This document shows, in pieces, positions 56,201-63,557 of a DNA stretch of 64,000 bases. The position numbers and the translations under genes were made by a program. The notes beneath the pieces were generated by a model. The model did not search any database, was not told the origin of the DNA, and was given only the letters and a program-made list of their open reading frames with translations. Location of the stretch: assembly GCF_020096995.1 (NCBI RefSeq), contig NZ_CP083692.1, positions 1,364,001 to 1,428,000 on the forward strand, written 5' to 3'. The DNA is from Leucobacter sp. Psy1 (GTDB taxonomy: Bacteria; Actinomycetota; Actinomycetes; Actinomycetales; Microbacteriaceae). Numbering within the stretch: position 1 is the first letter of the stretch; each line of letters starts with the position of its first letter.

Positions 56201-56456
56201 AGCCCCCCGCCTCGGTGCCGATCACGTCGCCGACGGCGCCGCGCGTTCGCGAGACGAGGCTCTGCAGTGCGGCTCGCGGGTGCGCCGGAGGTGCGTCGCC
56301 CCACAGGTCATCAGTGAGTGCCGACACGGGCCGGGGTGCGTGCGCATCGGCCAGCGCGAGCGCGGCGACGAGGGCGCGTGCCCGCGCACCACCGGGATCC
56401 GCGCCGTCGACGCTGACGGGGCCGAGCACCTTGACGCGCGGCTCCTCGGACAGCAT
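53208..56456 (-). CDS. AfsR/SARP-type regulator with BTAD, STAND ATPase and TPR regions
   Basis: A 1082-residue regulator. A winged-helix DNA-binding domain (about residues 8-95) is followed by a bacterial transcriptional activation domain (about 100-245). A STAND-type ATPase with Walker A LGTGGLGKTR (about 295) and LILDNCEQVIDG comes next. The Ala/Leu-rich C-terminal half (600-1082) looks like TPR-type helical repeats. Family members such as AfsR activate secondary metabolism or export genes on ligand sensing. The start is the ATG at 56456. No biosynthetic cluster is adjacent; the convergent DrrAB exporter is the nearest candidate target. Confidence 0.88.
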   Translation of the reverse strand: MLSEEPRVKVLGPVSVDGADPGGARARALVAALALADAHAPRPVSALTDDLWGDAPPAHPRAALQSLVSRTRGAVGDVIGTEAGGYRLRDAGGGAYRSDLELARASVDAAEAALGGRVSANSASEDLLEHIDTALSLWAGAPGSDLGAAPVAGHLAEESARLRDRLLRLRATAAVRCGRHREARDLLHDLVASHPEDEGLHRSLMESLAAIGDLPGALSVFADFRERLRDALGVSPGSAILDLHARLLREQEPTATTQVRIGLTTGLGDLIGRDSDVVDVGELLHTRRLVTILGTGGLGKTRLSQAVAHEATAPTVVFVPLAGVRADADVLPAIAASLGVSEAAISRLSEQRPAPDLRDRVRTALGDGAALLILDNCEQVIDGVAAWVAEALALLPRLTVLTTSRTPLALAGETVYPLEPLHIEAPHAAAKTGAEDTPAAHGSAVELFWERALAVRPTAQLDPDTVSRLCVRLDGLPLAIELAAARVRTLTPEQIEARLADRFALLTQGDRAAPDRHRTLEAVIDWSWELLDDSARSAMAALAILPGGFSLDTAAGVLGVDAPEDLLDQLVSQSLLIVRDEPSTGGLRFRMLETVREFGIARLRRDGAEAVAWSGLRAWARRYVLARSPRLFGPPGSVGPAMFRDMRTEQENLLAALRNAVAVDDRADVVLIFAALAQGWVVRGAHTELAGIAEEVIDVVAHVHPSDVHRGALVIALVICSVALVFQQHPGSLRCAARARMIRRQTAASLHPFWRAAIDLVEAGPVPDRLRPAAAQLLTDPAPVARLVGELASGQLAENDGHPDDAFAGAVGAWHLALAEGELWLAATAASSAAQLASQSARPEEALVWMDRATEQLEAFGAEEDLRERGWLRGMALISLGRADEVRSLFADLTRDGPAPEHHETAAIGWNGIAEIRRAEGDPAGAIRAFERGVADLEALHQRATPWSLISVAALVAAASLDGSLPSDDVAPWAARMRTRTLAFYRVQRDFADLPVLGCVLTGWSAWALAIPEHRERGLEALALAEVLGARQDQPSLRLADHRDRAARIVGDAALASARAAAATVPSDARVTRALEVLGSRS

Positions 56457-56630
56457 GCGTCGAGTGTATCCGAGGCCGCTTGAGCGTCGGAGACCCGGGT
56501 GTTCGCCGGCCGTTCACCCGCCGGACTGGTTGCGCCACCCCCGCGTCATCTGCACTCATTACGCTCCTGAACCGTGCCGGCGGGGAGTCCGCCGCGCGCT
56601 CTGAACACCGGACACCTGAGAGGGAACACC

Positions 56631-58424
56631 TTGCAGTTGAAGCAACACGCAGTACCGCTCCTCGCCGGCGGTTTCGCCGTCGCGCTCGCGGTCGGCGGCA
56701 CCGCCGTCGTAGGCAATGCCTTCGCCGCGCCCGCGGCAGCCGCCGAAGCGGAGACCTCGCCGAAGAACGTCATTGTGCTCATCGGCGACGGGATGGGGTA
56801 CAACCACGTCGACTTCTTGAACGCCGAGACGACGGGGGAGACCCACTGGCAGGTGCAGCGCGGCGGTGACGGGAAAGTGATCCCGTCGGGTCAGAACACC
56901 GCACCGTCCGAAGGTTGGCAGTCGTGGAACCACCTCGGCATGTCCACGAACTGGCACGACGGCCCGGCGTACGACCCCGCGAAGTCGTGGAGCGATTTCG
57001 AGTGGAACAAGGACAACCCGACCGACTCCGCCGCGGCCGGCACCGCGATGGCGACCGGGGTGAAAACCTACAACGCGGGCATCGGCGTCGATGTGGACGG
57101 GGCCGAGGTCGAGAATCTCTCGGAGCGTGCGCAGCAGCTCGGCAAGAGCGCGGGTGTCGTCTCATCGGTGCCGTACTCGCACGCGACGCCGGCCGCCTAT
57201 TCGAGCCACGACGAGAGCCGCAACAACTACCACGGCATCGCGAACCAGCAGATCACGGGCGACCTGGAGGTCGTGATCGGTGCGGGCCACCCGTTCTACG
57301 ACGACAACCACCAGCCGACGACACAGGGCGACTTCTCGTACATCTCGCAGGAGGACTGGAATGCCGTCTCGGCGGGGGAGACCGACCGTGCGTTCCTCGA
57401 AACACGGGCCGACTTCGAGGCGCTGACCACGGGTGAGACGCCCGAGAAGATCTTCGGTGTGCCGCAGGTGGCTTCGACCCTGCAGCAGGCCCGTGACGCG
57501 GACGCGCCGCTCAACGACGTGCCGAACCTGGCGACGCTCGCACAGGGCGCGATCAACACGCTCGACGCCAATGAGAACGGGTTCTTCCTGATGGTCGAGG
57601 GCGGAGCGATCGACTGGACGGGGCACGCGAACGAGAGCGACCGGAACCTCGAGGAGGTGGCGGACTTCGACACCGCCGTCGATTCGGTGGTCGACTGGGT
57701 CGAGACGAACTCCAGTTGGGACGAGACGCTCGTCGTCGTCACGGCGGATCACGAGACCGGCTACCTGTACGGGGAGCAGGAGGGCGACTTCAGCTCGATC
57801 ATCCCGGCCGCCCCCGACGCGGAGGAGGGGACGCTCCCCACGCACACCTGGAACAGCGACAACCACACGAATCAGCTCGTTCCGTTCTTCTCGAAGGGTG
57901 CAGGGGCGGATCAGATCGCGGCACTGGGCACGGGGCGCGACCTCGTCCGCGGCCACTACCTCGACAACACCTCGATGGCGGCGTGGCTGCTGGAGGGCCC
58001 GTGGGCGCAGCGCGAAGAACCGGAACCCCCGGCCGCAGACGCCGACGCGGACGCCGGTGCTGCCGCGGACGCGGACGCCGGTGCAGGTGCAGACGCGGGT
58101 GGCGGCGCAGACGCGGGTGCAGCAGCTGATGCAGATGCTGACGTTGACGGCGCGGCTGGCACCGGTGCCGACGGGTCGGCGGGCGCGGGTGCGAATTCCG
58201 GTGCCGGTGCTGACGGAGGCGCCGAGACCGGTGCGTCCGGGGGTGAGACCCCCGCGGTGCAGAACGGCGGGCAGGTCGAGACGAGCGCCAAGGGCGGCAA
58301 TCTCGCCAGTACCGGAGCCGAGTCGCTCGCCCTGCCGATCGGGATCGCAGCCGGCGCTCTCGTGCTGGCCGGGGGTGTGCTCCTGATGCTCAGGGCGCGA
58401 CGCGGGTCATCGTCCGCGGAGTGA
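56631..58424 (+). CDS. phoA: Alkaline phosphatase, cell-wall anchored by an LAxTG sorting signal
   Basis: A 597-residue exported phosphomonoesterase. A signal peptide (about residues 1-33) precedes the alkaline phosphatase domain. The metal ligand is D53 in LIGDGMG, and the nucleophile is S123 in DSAAAGTAMATG. VEGGAIDWTGHANE and VVTADHETGYLYG supply further metal ligands. A low-complexity Asp/Ala/Gly linker (about 468-545) leads to the sorting motif LASTG (558-562), a hydrophobic helix and an Arg-rich tail. Start: TTG at 56631 with GAGAGGG six bases upstream. The product would be displayed on the cell wall and scavenge phosphate. Confidence 0.9.
   Translation: MQLKQHAVPLLAGGFAVALAVGGTAVVGNAFAAPAAAAEAETSPKNVIVLIGDGMGYNHVDFLNAETTGETHWQVQRGGDGKVIPSGQNTAPSEGWQSWNHLGMSTNWHDGPAYDPAKSWSDFEWNKDNPTDSAAAGTAMATGVKTYNAGIGVDVDGAEVENLSERAQQLGKSAGVVSSVPYSHATPAAYSSHDESRNNYHGIANQQITGDLEVVIGAGHPFYDDNHQPTTQGDFSYISQEDWNAVSAGETDRAFLETRADFEALTTGETPEKIFGVPQVASTLQQARDADAPLNDVPNLATLAQGAINTLDANENGFFLMVEGGAIDWTGHANESDRNLEEVADFDTAVDSVVDWVETNSSWDETLVVVTADHETGYLYGEQEGDFSSIIPAAPDAEEGTLPTHTWNSDNHTNQLVPFFSKGAGADQIAALGTGRDLVRGHYLDNTSMAAWLLEGPWAQREEPEPPAADADADAGAAADADAGAGADAGGGADAGAAADADADVDGAAGTGADGSAGAGANSGAGADGGAETGASGGETPAVQNGGQVETSAKGGNLASTGAESLALPIGIAAGALVLAGGVLLMLRARRGSSSAE
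58036..58250 (+). repeat. Low-complexity Asp/Ala/Gly-coding region in phoA
   Basis: Irregular repeats of GACGC(C/G), GGTGC and similar units encode a flexible acidic linker of about 70 residues. It would act as a spacer that pushes the phosphatase domain away from the wall anchor. Confidence 0.75.
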
Positions 58425-58432
58425 CCGATGGG

Positions 58433-58476
58433 CGCGGCCCCGGGTTCCCGCCCTGCGAGGGGGTCCCGGGGCCGCG
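58433..58476. terminator. Bidirectional hairpin between phoA and the Cache gene
   Basis: CGCGGCCCCGGG (58433-58444) and CCCGGGGCCGCG (58465-58476) form a perfect 12-bp stem around a 20-nt loop. It lies 9 bp after the phoA stop and 9 bp after the convergent Cache gene stop, so it can serve both. Confidence 0.65.
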
Positions 58477-58484
58477 TTCGGCGA

Positions 58485-59198
58485 TCAGGCGACGTTCACC
58501 CGTGCCCGTGCGATCACGGCGAACGGGTACCGGTCGGACGCGGCTCGGAGCTCCGAGGCCACGGGTTCCGAAAATCGATCCCCGGTCTCGATGTCGGGCG
58601 CGGTCGAGACGGCGACGCGACCGCTGGTGTTGACGAGCACCGCATCCGGAATGCTCGCGAGTGACGGCATGACGATGCACTCGAGCTCCGAGACGAGCAC
58701 GTCGGCGCAGATCACCCCGCTGAACACGCCGCTCAGTTCGACGGGGAGGGAGGACGTGACGGTGATCTCGTTGGAGCAGAGGTAGTCCACGAAGGGGCCG
58801 GCGACGTGCGGGTCTCCGGTCGACTGCGGCACGCGGAACCACTCGAGTCGCCCGAGGTCGATCGCTGCCTGACCCGGGCCGAACGTCGAGGATGCGAGGA
58901 GCGCGCGATCCGGTCCCTGCCACCAGGCGAGCGGGTTTCCGGAGGCGACGACGTGCTCGGCTGCGCAGTAGCCCACTCCGTAGAGCGGGAGCCGCGCGTC
59001 GTCGAGGATGCGATCGGCGTCGGATTCAATGAGGGTGGCGAGCTGCCCACCGGTCAGCGGTCCGCTCGCGGTGGCCTGCTCGACCTGGGCGGCGAGGCGC
59101 GGACGCCACTCCTCGAGCGGAGCGAACACGCCGTCGAAGAACTCGTCGATGACTGCGATGACGCTGTCGAGCGCTGCTGCCGTCGTCCCGGTCGTCAT
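58485..59198 (-). CDS. Soluble Cache-domain protein
   Basis: A 237-residue protein without a signal peptide or membrane helix. A helical N-terminus (1-60) precedes a Cache-like sensor fold with LGRLEWFRVPQSTGDPHVAG and PFVDYLCSNEITVTSS-type segments, normally found in the extracytoplasmic part of chemoreceptors and kinases. The start is the ATG at 59198 behind GGGAGAG. It lies 89 bp downstream of the FadR-type regulator on the same strand and next to a polyamine-type ABC operon, so a role in sensing the same ligand is possible. No output domain is present. Confidence 0.72.
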   Translation of the reverse strand: MTTGTTAAALDSVIAVIDEFFDGVFAPLEEWRPRLAAQVEQATASGPLTGGQLATLIESDADRILDDARLPLYGVGYCAAEHVVASGNPLAWWQGPDRALLASSTFGPGQAAIDLGRLEWFRVPQSTGDPHVAGPFVDYLCSNEITVTSSLPVELSGVFSGVICADVLVSELECIVMPSLASIPDAVLVNTSGRVAVSTAPDIETGDRFSEPVASELRAASDRYPFAVIARARVNVA

Positions 59199-59287
59199 GT
59201 CCACTCTCCCTCTCGCCGCACGGTGCACCGTCGCTGGTGGTGCGGTCTGACGCATACAGTGTGCCACGAAGCCGACGCGGGCGGGGG

Positions 59288-60040
59288 TCAGAGTTGTGCG
59301 CGGAAGTCGACGAGCCAGCGGACCGAAGCCCTGATCGTTTCGCGCACGACGCTACGCGCCACCTCGATATCGCCAGCCTGTGTCGCCTGGATCTGGTGCA
59401 CGAGCGCGTCGTGGGTCGCATGCCTCGCAGCGTCGTCGTGATCCTGCAGCGCGAGGAGGGGAGTGAACTCGGTCTGCAGGCGGACGTGCTCCGTCGTGAG
59501 GCGCACCGACTGGCTCAGCGAGGCCAGTTCGAGCTGGACGTCGGTGATGCGGCGACGCCACAGCTCCGGGGTGAGCTCCCTGGCCTCGACGAGGATCTGC
59601 TGCACGACGGCGAGCTCCTCGTGCGTCGCCCGGCGGCAGGCGTATTCGGCGCATGCCGCCGAGATGACCTCGTAGTGGAGGCCGAGATCGGCCAGCGCGA
59701 CGCGGGGCATCGATTTCAGCGTCTGCGCGTTCACGCTCTCGATGGCGCCCTGGCTCGGACGCACGAAACTGCCCCCGCTGCGGCCCCGCCTGGTCTCGAT
59801 GAGCCCGCGGTGCCTCAGCGCACCGAGTGCCTCGCGCACCGTGACGACGGCAACGCCGAGCAGCTGGGCGAGCTCGTTCTCGCTCGGCAGGCGCTCGCCC
59901 TCCATGAACGCGCCCGCTGAGATCGCCTGGACGAGACGCGTCTCGACGAGAGCGGTGCGACCCTCGTCGCCGATCGGGGCGAACGCGGCGCTCCTGAGCC
60001 TGCTGGAGGGGCTGGAGTGCGGCAGCGCAGGCGATGACAT
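59288..60040 (-). CDS. FadR/GntR-family transcriptional regulator (FCD type)
   Basis: A 250-residue regulator. The GntR winged helix (about residues 32-95) contains VEARL-like helix LVETRLVQAISAG and the segment LPSENELAQLLGV. A helical FCD ligand domain (110-250) follows, with metal-binding-type His/Asp residues in its later helices. The start chosen is ATG at 60040, because CGGAG lies six bases upstream. In-frame ATGs at 60082 and 60091 lack such a site. It is divergent from the polyamine-type ABC operon and is its probable repressor. Confidence 0.88.
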   Translation of the reverse strand: MSSPALPHSSPSSRLRSAAFAPIGDEGRTALVETRLVQAISAGAFMEGERLPSENELAQLLGVAVVTVREALGALRHRGLIETRRGRSGGSFVRPSQGAIESVNAQTLKSMPRVALADLGLHYEVISAACAEYACRRATHEELAVVQQILVEARELTPELWRRRITDVQLELASLSQSVRLTTEHVRLQTEFTPLLALQDHDDAARHATHDALVHQIQATQAGDIEVARSVVRETIRASVRWLVDFRAQL

Positions 60041-60179
60041 AGGCCGCTCCGTTCCCGAAAACTCTTCAGATGAGTCTGCCATGAGCTGCATGAGTGTCGT
60101 CTGCGTAGGTTCGAACTCAGGGTGTGCGTCGTGATCGAAACGTGATGTGGAGACGAAGAAAAGTCGCTTCGAACTCTAA

Positions 60180-60199
60180 AACATCTAATTTCCGATGTT
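60180..60199. promoter_or_regulatory. Inverted repeat AACATC-N8-GATGTT, candidate FadR-type operator
   Basis: The 6-bp half sites at 60180-60185 and 60194-60199 lie in the AT-rich part of the divergent region, 42 bp before the first transporter gene. GntR/FadR regulators bind short inverted repeats of this kind. Assignment by position only. Confidence 0.4.
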
Positions 60200-60241
60200 A
60201 AAGTGATTCGCATCGACACCGAAGTTGAGGAGAGACTGAAC

Positions 60242-61330
60242 ATGACGCACACGACCAGTGCAGCCCCGGCTGAGTCCGAAACCGCGGTCTCGCTGCGAGA
60301 CGTCACCAAGAGCTTCGGCGACCTCACCGCGGTCGACGGCCTGAACATCGATATCCGCAGGGGAGAGTTCTTCTCGATGCTCGGGCCATCGGGTTCGGGC
60401 AAGACGACCGTGCTGCGCATGATCGCCGGTTTCGAGGAGGTCACCTCTGGCAGCATCCTGCTCCACGGCACCGATGTGACGCGGGCGGCACCGTTCGATC
60501 GCGAGGTCAACACGGTCTTCCAGGACTACGCGCTCTTCCCGCACCTGACCATCGCCGAGAACGTCGCCTATGGCCTTCGCGTCCGCAAGGTCGCGAAGGA
60601 GACGCGGACGCGCCTCGTCGGCGAGGCGCTCGAGCAAGTGCAGCTCGGGCACCTGGCCGAGCGACGGCCCTCGCAGCTCTCGGGCGGCCAGAGGCAGCGG
60701 ATCGCTCTCGCCCGCGCCCTGATCCTGCGCCCGAAGGTCCTGCTGCTCGACGAACCTCTCGGCGCCCTCGACAAGCAGCTGCGAGAGCAGATGCAGATCG
60801 AGCTCAAGCAGATCCAGCGCGAGGTCGGCATCACGTTCGTCTTCGTCACTCACGACCAGGAGGAGGCGCTCACGCTCTCCGACCGCGTCGCTGTTTTCAA
60901 CGGCGGGAAGATCGAGCAGGTCGCGAGTCCGCGTGAGGTCTACGAGTTCCCGCAGACCGAGTTTGTCGCGAGGTTCCTCGGAGTGACGAATCTCCTCTCC
61001 GCCCCCGTCTCCCGCGATCTGCTCGGCAGCGAGCTCGCGCACAGCGTCAGGCCCGAGCGTCTGCAGCTGTCTGCACCAGCGCCGAGCACCGACCCGGACG
61101 TGGTGTCGCTGCGCGGCGTCGTCGTCGAAACCGTGTACGCCGGAGCGCACACCCGCTACCTCATCGAGACCGAGAGCGGACTGCGCCTGATGGCCGAGCG
61201 TCAGAACGCGCACGCACCGCGCGTCGACGCCGGGATCGCGCGGAATGACGCCGTGAGCGTGGAGTTCCGTCGGGATCACGCGACCGCGGTCCCCGGTACG
61301 GAGGAGGTGCGAGCGGCAGCAGTGGCTTGA
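60242..61330 (+). CDS. Polyamine-type ABC importer ATP-binding protein (PotA-like)
   Basis: A 362-residue ATPase with Walker A GPSGSGKTT at about residue 49, Q-loop VFQDYALFPH, signature LSGGQRQRIALARA, Walker B LLLDEPLGALD and H-loop FVTHDQEEA. A C-terminal TOBE domain (about 285-350) is typical of PotA/FbpC proteins. The start is ATG at 60242 with GAGGAGAG nine bases upstream. It is the first gene of an ATPase, binding protein, permease, permease operon. Confidence 0.92.
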   Translation: MTHTTSAAPAESETAVSLRDVTKSFGDLTAVDGLNIDIRRGEFFSMLGPSGSGKTTVLRMIAGFEEVTSGSILLHGTDVTRAAPFDREVNTVFQDYALFPHLTIAENVAYGLRVRKVAKETRTRLVGEALEQVQLGHLAERRPSQLSGGQRQRIALARALILRPKVLLLDEPLGALDKQLREQMQIELKQIQREVGITFVFVTHDQEEALTLSDRVAVFNGGKIEQVASPREVYEFPQTEFVARFLGVTNLLSAPVSRDLLGSELAHSVRPERLQLSAPAPSTDPDVVSLRGVVVETVYAGAHTRYLIETESGLRLMAERQNAHAPRVDAGIARNDAVSVEFRRDHATAVPGTEEVRAAAVA

Positions 61331-61391
61331 CGTCAGTTCCCCGAAAACCCCGCGGCACGCCGCCGCACCCCCACGAAGGAGTGAAGGACCC

Positions 61392-62573
61392 ATGAACAAG
61401 AAACTTGCCGCACCCGCGGCGATGATGGCCGCACTCGGCCTCGCACTCGTCGGCTGTTCCGGCGGAGGCGGGGGCGGTGACGAGGCCGCAGGCGAACTGC
61501 AGATCGATGTGCCCGAAGTGCCGATGGTCGAGGAGCTCGGCGATACCGAGAACGAACTGAACATCGTGGCCTGGTCTGGCTTCGTCGAGCCCGCGTGGAC
61601 CGACCAGTTCACCGAGGACACCGGTTGCACCGTCAACCGCAAGGTCGCGGCGACGAGTGACGAGATGGTGCAGCTCATGCGGACGGGGGAGTACGACCTC
61701 GTCTCGGCGTCGGGCGACGCCAGCCTGCGGCTCATCGTCGACGGCAACGTTCAGCCGATCAACACCGAGCTCATCCCGAACTTCGGCGACGACATCGTCG
61801 AGGGGATGAAGGGTCAGCTGTACGACACCCTGAACGGCAACGTGTACGGCATTCCGATCGGCCGAGGCGCGAACATCCTGCAGTACAACTCCGACGTCGT
61901 GACCGAGGAACCCGACAGCTGGAGCGTCGTCTGGGAGGAAGACAGCCCCTACGCCGGCAAGATCGCCGCCTACGACAGCCCCATCTACATCGCGGACGCC
62001 GCGATCTACCTCATGGAGACGCAGCCGGATCTCGGGATCGAGAACCCCTACGCCCTCGACGAGGAGCAGTTGGCGGCGGCGGTCGACCTCCTCAAGCAGC
62101 AGAACGCGATGGTGTCGGAGTACTGGAACCCCTCGACGAACGTCACGTCGTTCACCGGCGGCACCTCCGATGTGGGCACCTCGTGGGAGGTCCTGCGCAA
62201 GGCCGCGGAGGACGACAAGTTCAAGGGCGTGCTGCCGAAGGAGGGCTCGACGGGCTGGTCGGACGCGTGGATGCTCGGCACCGATTCCGAGCACCCGAAC
62301 TGCGCCTACGCCTGGATGGACTACACCAGCTCGCCCGAGGTGAACGGCCAGATCGCGATGAACTTCGGCATGGGCCCGGCGAACGCCGCGTTCTGCGAGC
62401 TCAACGACGAGGCGCGTCAGCACTGCGAGGACTACAACGCCACCGATGAGGAGTACTACTCGCAGGTCTGGTTCTGGACGACCCCGATCGACCAGTGCCT
62501 CGACGGCCGCACGGACGTGACGTGCACCAACTATCAGGACTGGACGGCCGCCTGGCCCACGGTCAAGGGATGA
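61392..62573 (+). CDS. Polyamine-type substrate-binding lipoprotein (PotD-like)
   Basis: A 393-residue lipoprotein. The signal peptide ends at lipobox LVGC (C22), followed by a Gly-rich linker and a periplasmic-binding-protein fold of the PotD/PotF cluster (NIVAWSGFVEPAW near residue 56, GVYGIPIGRG-like segment GNVYGIPIGRG). It has several cysteines late in the protein. Spermidine/putrescine is the usual ligand of this family, but related members bind other cationic or small organic solutes. An AAGGAG site sits 12 nt before the ATG at 61392. Confidence 0.9.
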   Translation: MNKKLAAPAAMMAALGLALVGCSGGGGGGDEAAGELQIDVPEVPMVEELGDTENELNIVAWSGFVEPAWTDQFTEDTGCTVNRKVAATSDEMVQLMRTGEYDLVSASGDASLRLIVDGNVQPINTELIPNFGDDIVEGMKGQLYDTLNGNVYGIPIGRGANILQYNSDVVTEEPDSWSVVWEEDSPYAGKIAAYDSPIYIADAAIYLMETQPDLGIENPYALDEEQLAAAVDLLKQQNAMVSEYWNPSTNVTSFTGGTSDVGTSWEVLRKAAEDDKFKGVLPKEGSTGWSDAWMLGTDSEHPNCAYAWMDYTSSPEVNGQIAMNFGMGPANAAFCELNDEARQHCEDYNATDEEYYSQVWFWTTPIDQCLDGRTDVTCTNYQDWTAAWPTVKG

Positions 62574-62579
62574 CCCCGC

Positions 62580-62606
62580 CCCGGGGCGCCCCATCGGCGC
62601 CCCGGG
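62580..62606 (+). terminator. GC-rich hairpin between binding protein and permease genes
   Basis: CCCGGGGCGCC (62580-62590) and GGCGCCCCGGG (62596-62606) form a perfect 11-bp stem with a 5-nt loop, 6 nt after the binding-protein stop. As at 26524-26549, it probably attenuates or stabilises the transcript to raise binding-protein dosage. Confidence 0.55.
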
Positions 62607-62664
62607 TACTCCCTTCCGGTCGTTCTGCGGCCGCTCCGAACCGCACGATGCATTGAGGATCACC

Positions 62665-63549
62665 ATGAGTGCTCAGTCCCCGTTCACGACGCGCCAGAAA
62701 CCGATCTCGACCGCGCTCTACCGGCACCCGCGCGGGCGTCTCGCGTCGCTCCTCGCCCTGCCGATGACGTGGCTGGTCGGCGTCTATCTGCTGTCACTCG
62801 CCCTGCTGCTCATCACGGCGTTCTGGGAGACTGACCCGTTCACGTCCCGGGTGAAGCCGGGATTCACGCTCGAGAACTTCGCGAGTATCGTGACGGTCCC
62901 GGCGTACTTCTCGACCTCGATCCGGACGCTCGGCATCGCGCTCGCGGTGACCGCGATCTGTGCGGCGTTCGCCATTCCGCTCGCGGTCTTCATGGCGAAA
63001 GTCGCGAGCCCCCGCTACCGGGCGCTGCTCGCGATCGGGGTGACGCTGCCGCTGTGGGCCGGTTACCTCGTGAAGATCATCGGCATGCGGCTCGTCTGGA
63101 CCGACAACGGCTTCTTCAACTGGGCGCTCTCGGCGTTCGGCATCTCCGGGCCGGCTTTCGGCGTACTGACGGTGATCCTCACACTGGTGTACCTCTGGTT
63201 CCCGTACATGGCGATCCCCGTCTACTCGGCGATCGCGCAGATCCCGGCGAACCTCTTCGACGCCTCCGCAGACCTCGGGGCCGGGGGTTTCCGCACCATC
63301 CGCACCGTCGTCGCACCGCTGCTCATTCCCGCCGTCTTCGCCGGATCCATCTTCACGTTCTCGCTGAGCTTCGGCGACTACATCGCCGCGATGTACGTCG
63401 GCGGATCCACCCAGATGATCGGCAGCATCATCGCCTCGAACATCAACCTCAACCCGCCGCTCGCGGCCGCGTTCTCGGTCGTGCCGATCGTGATGGTGCT
63501 GCTGTACCTCGCCGCCGTCCGCCGCACCGGCGCACTGAACAGCCTGTAG
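62665..63549 (+). CDS. Polyamine-type ABC importer permease (PotB-like)
   Basis: A 294-residue permease with six helices and the BPD_transp_1 coupling loop DASADLGAGGFRTIRTVVAPLL (here about residues 203-224). The hydrophilic N-terminal 30 residues precede helix 1. The start is ATG at 62665 with GAGGAT six bases upstream; a TTG four codons earlier is less likely. It pairs with the next permease to form the channel. Confidence 0.9.
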   Translation: MSAQSPFTTRQKPISTALYRHPRGRLASLLALPMTWLVGVYLLSLALLLITAFWETDPFTSRVKPGFTLENFASIVTVPAYFSTSIRTLGIALAVTAICAAFAIPLAVFMAKVASPRYRALLAIGVTLPLWAGYLVKIIGMRLVWTDNGFFNWALSAFGISGPAFGVLTVILTLVYLWFPYMAIPVYSAIAQIPANLFDASADLGAGGFRTIRTVVAPLLIPAVFAGSIFTFSLSFGDYIAAMYVGGSTQMIGSIIASNINLNPPLAAAFSVVPIVMVLLYLAAVRRTGALNSL

Positions 63550-63557
63550 GAGACGTC

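Noticed and set aside
58036..58250. CRISPR-like or satellite array
   Set aside because: The units are irregular and codon-phased, encoding a low-complexity protein linker. There are no conserved repeats with unique spacers.
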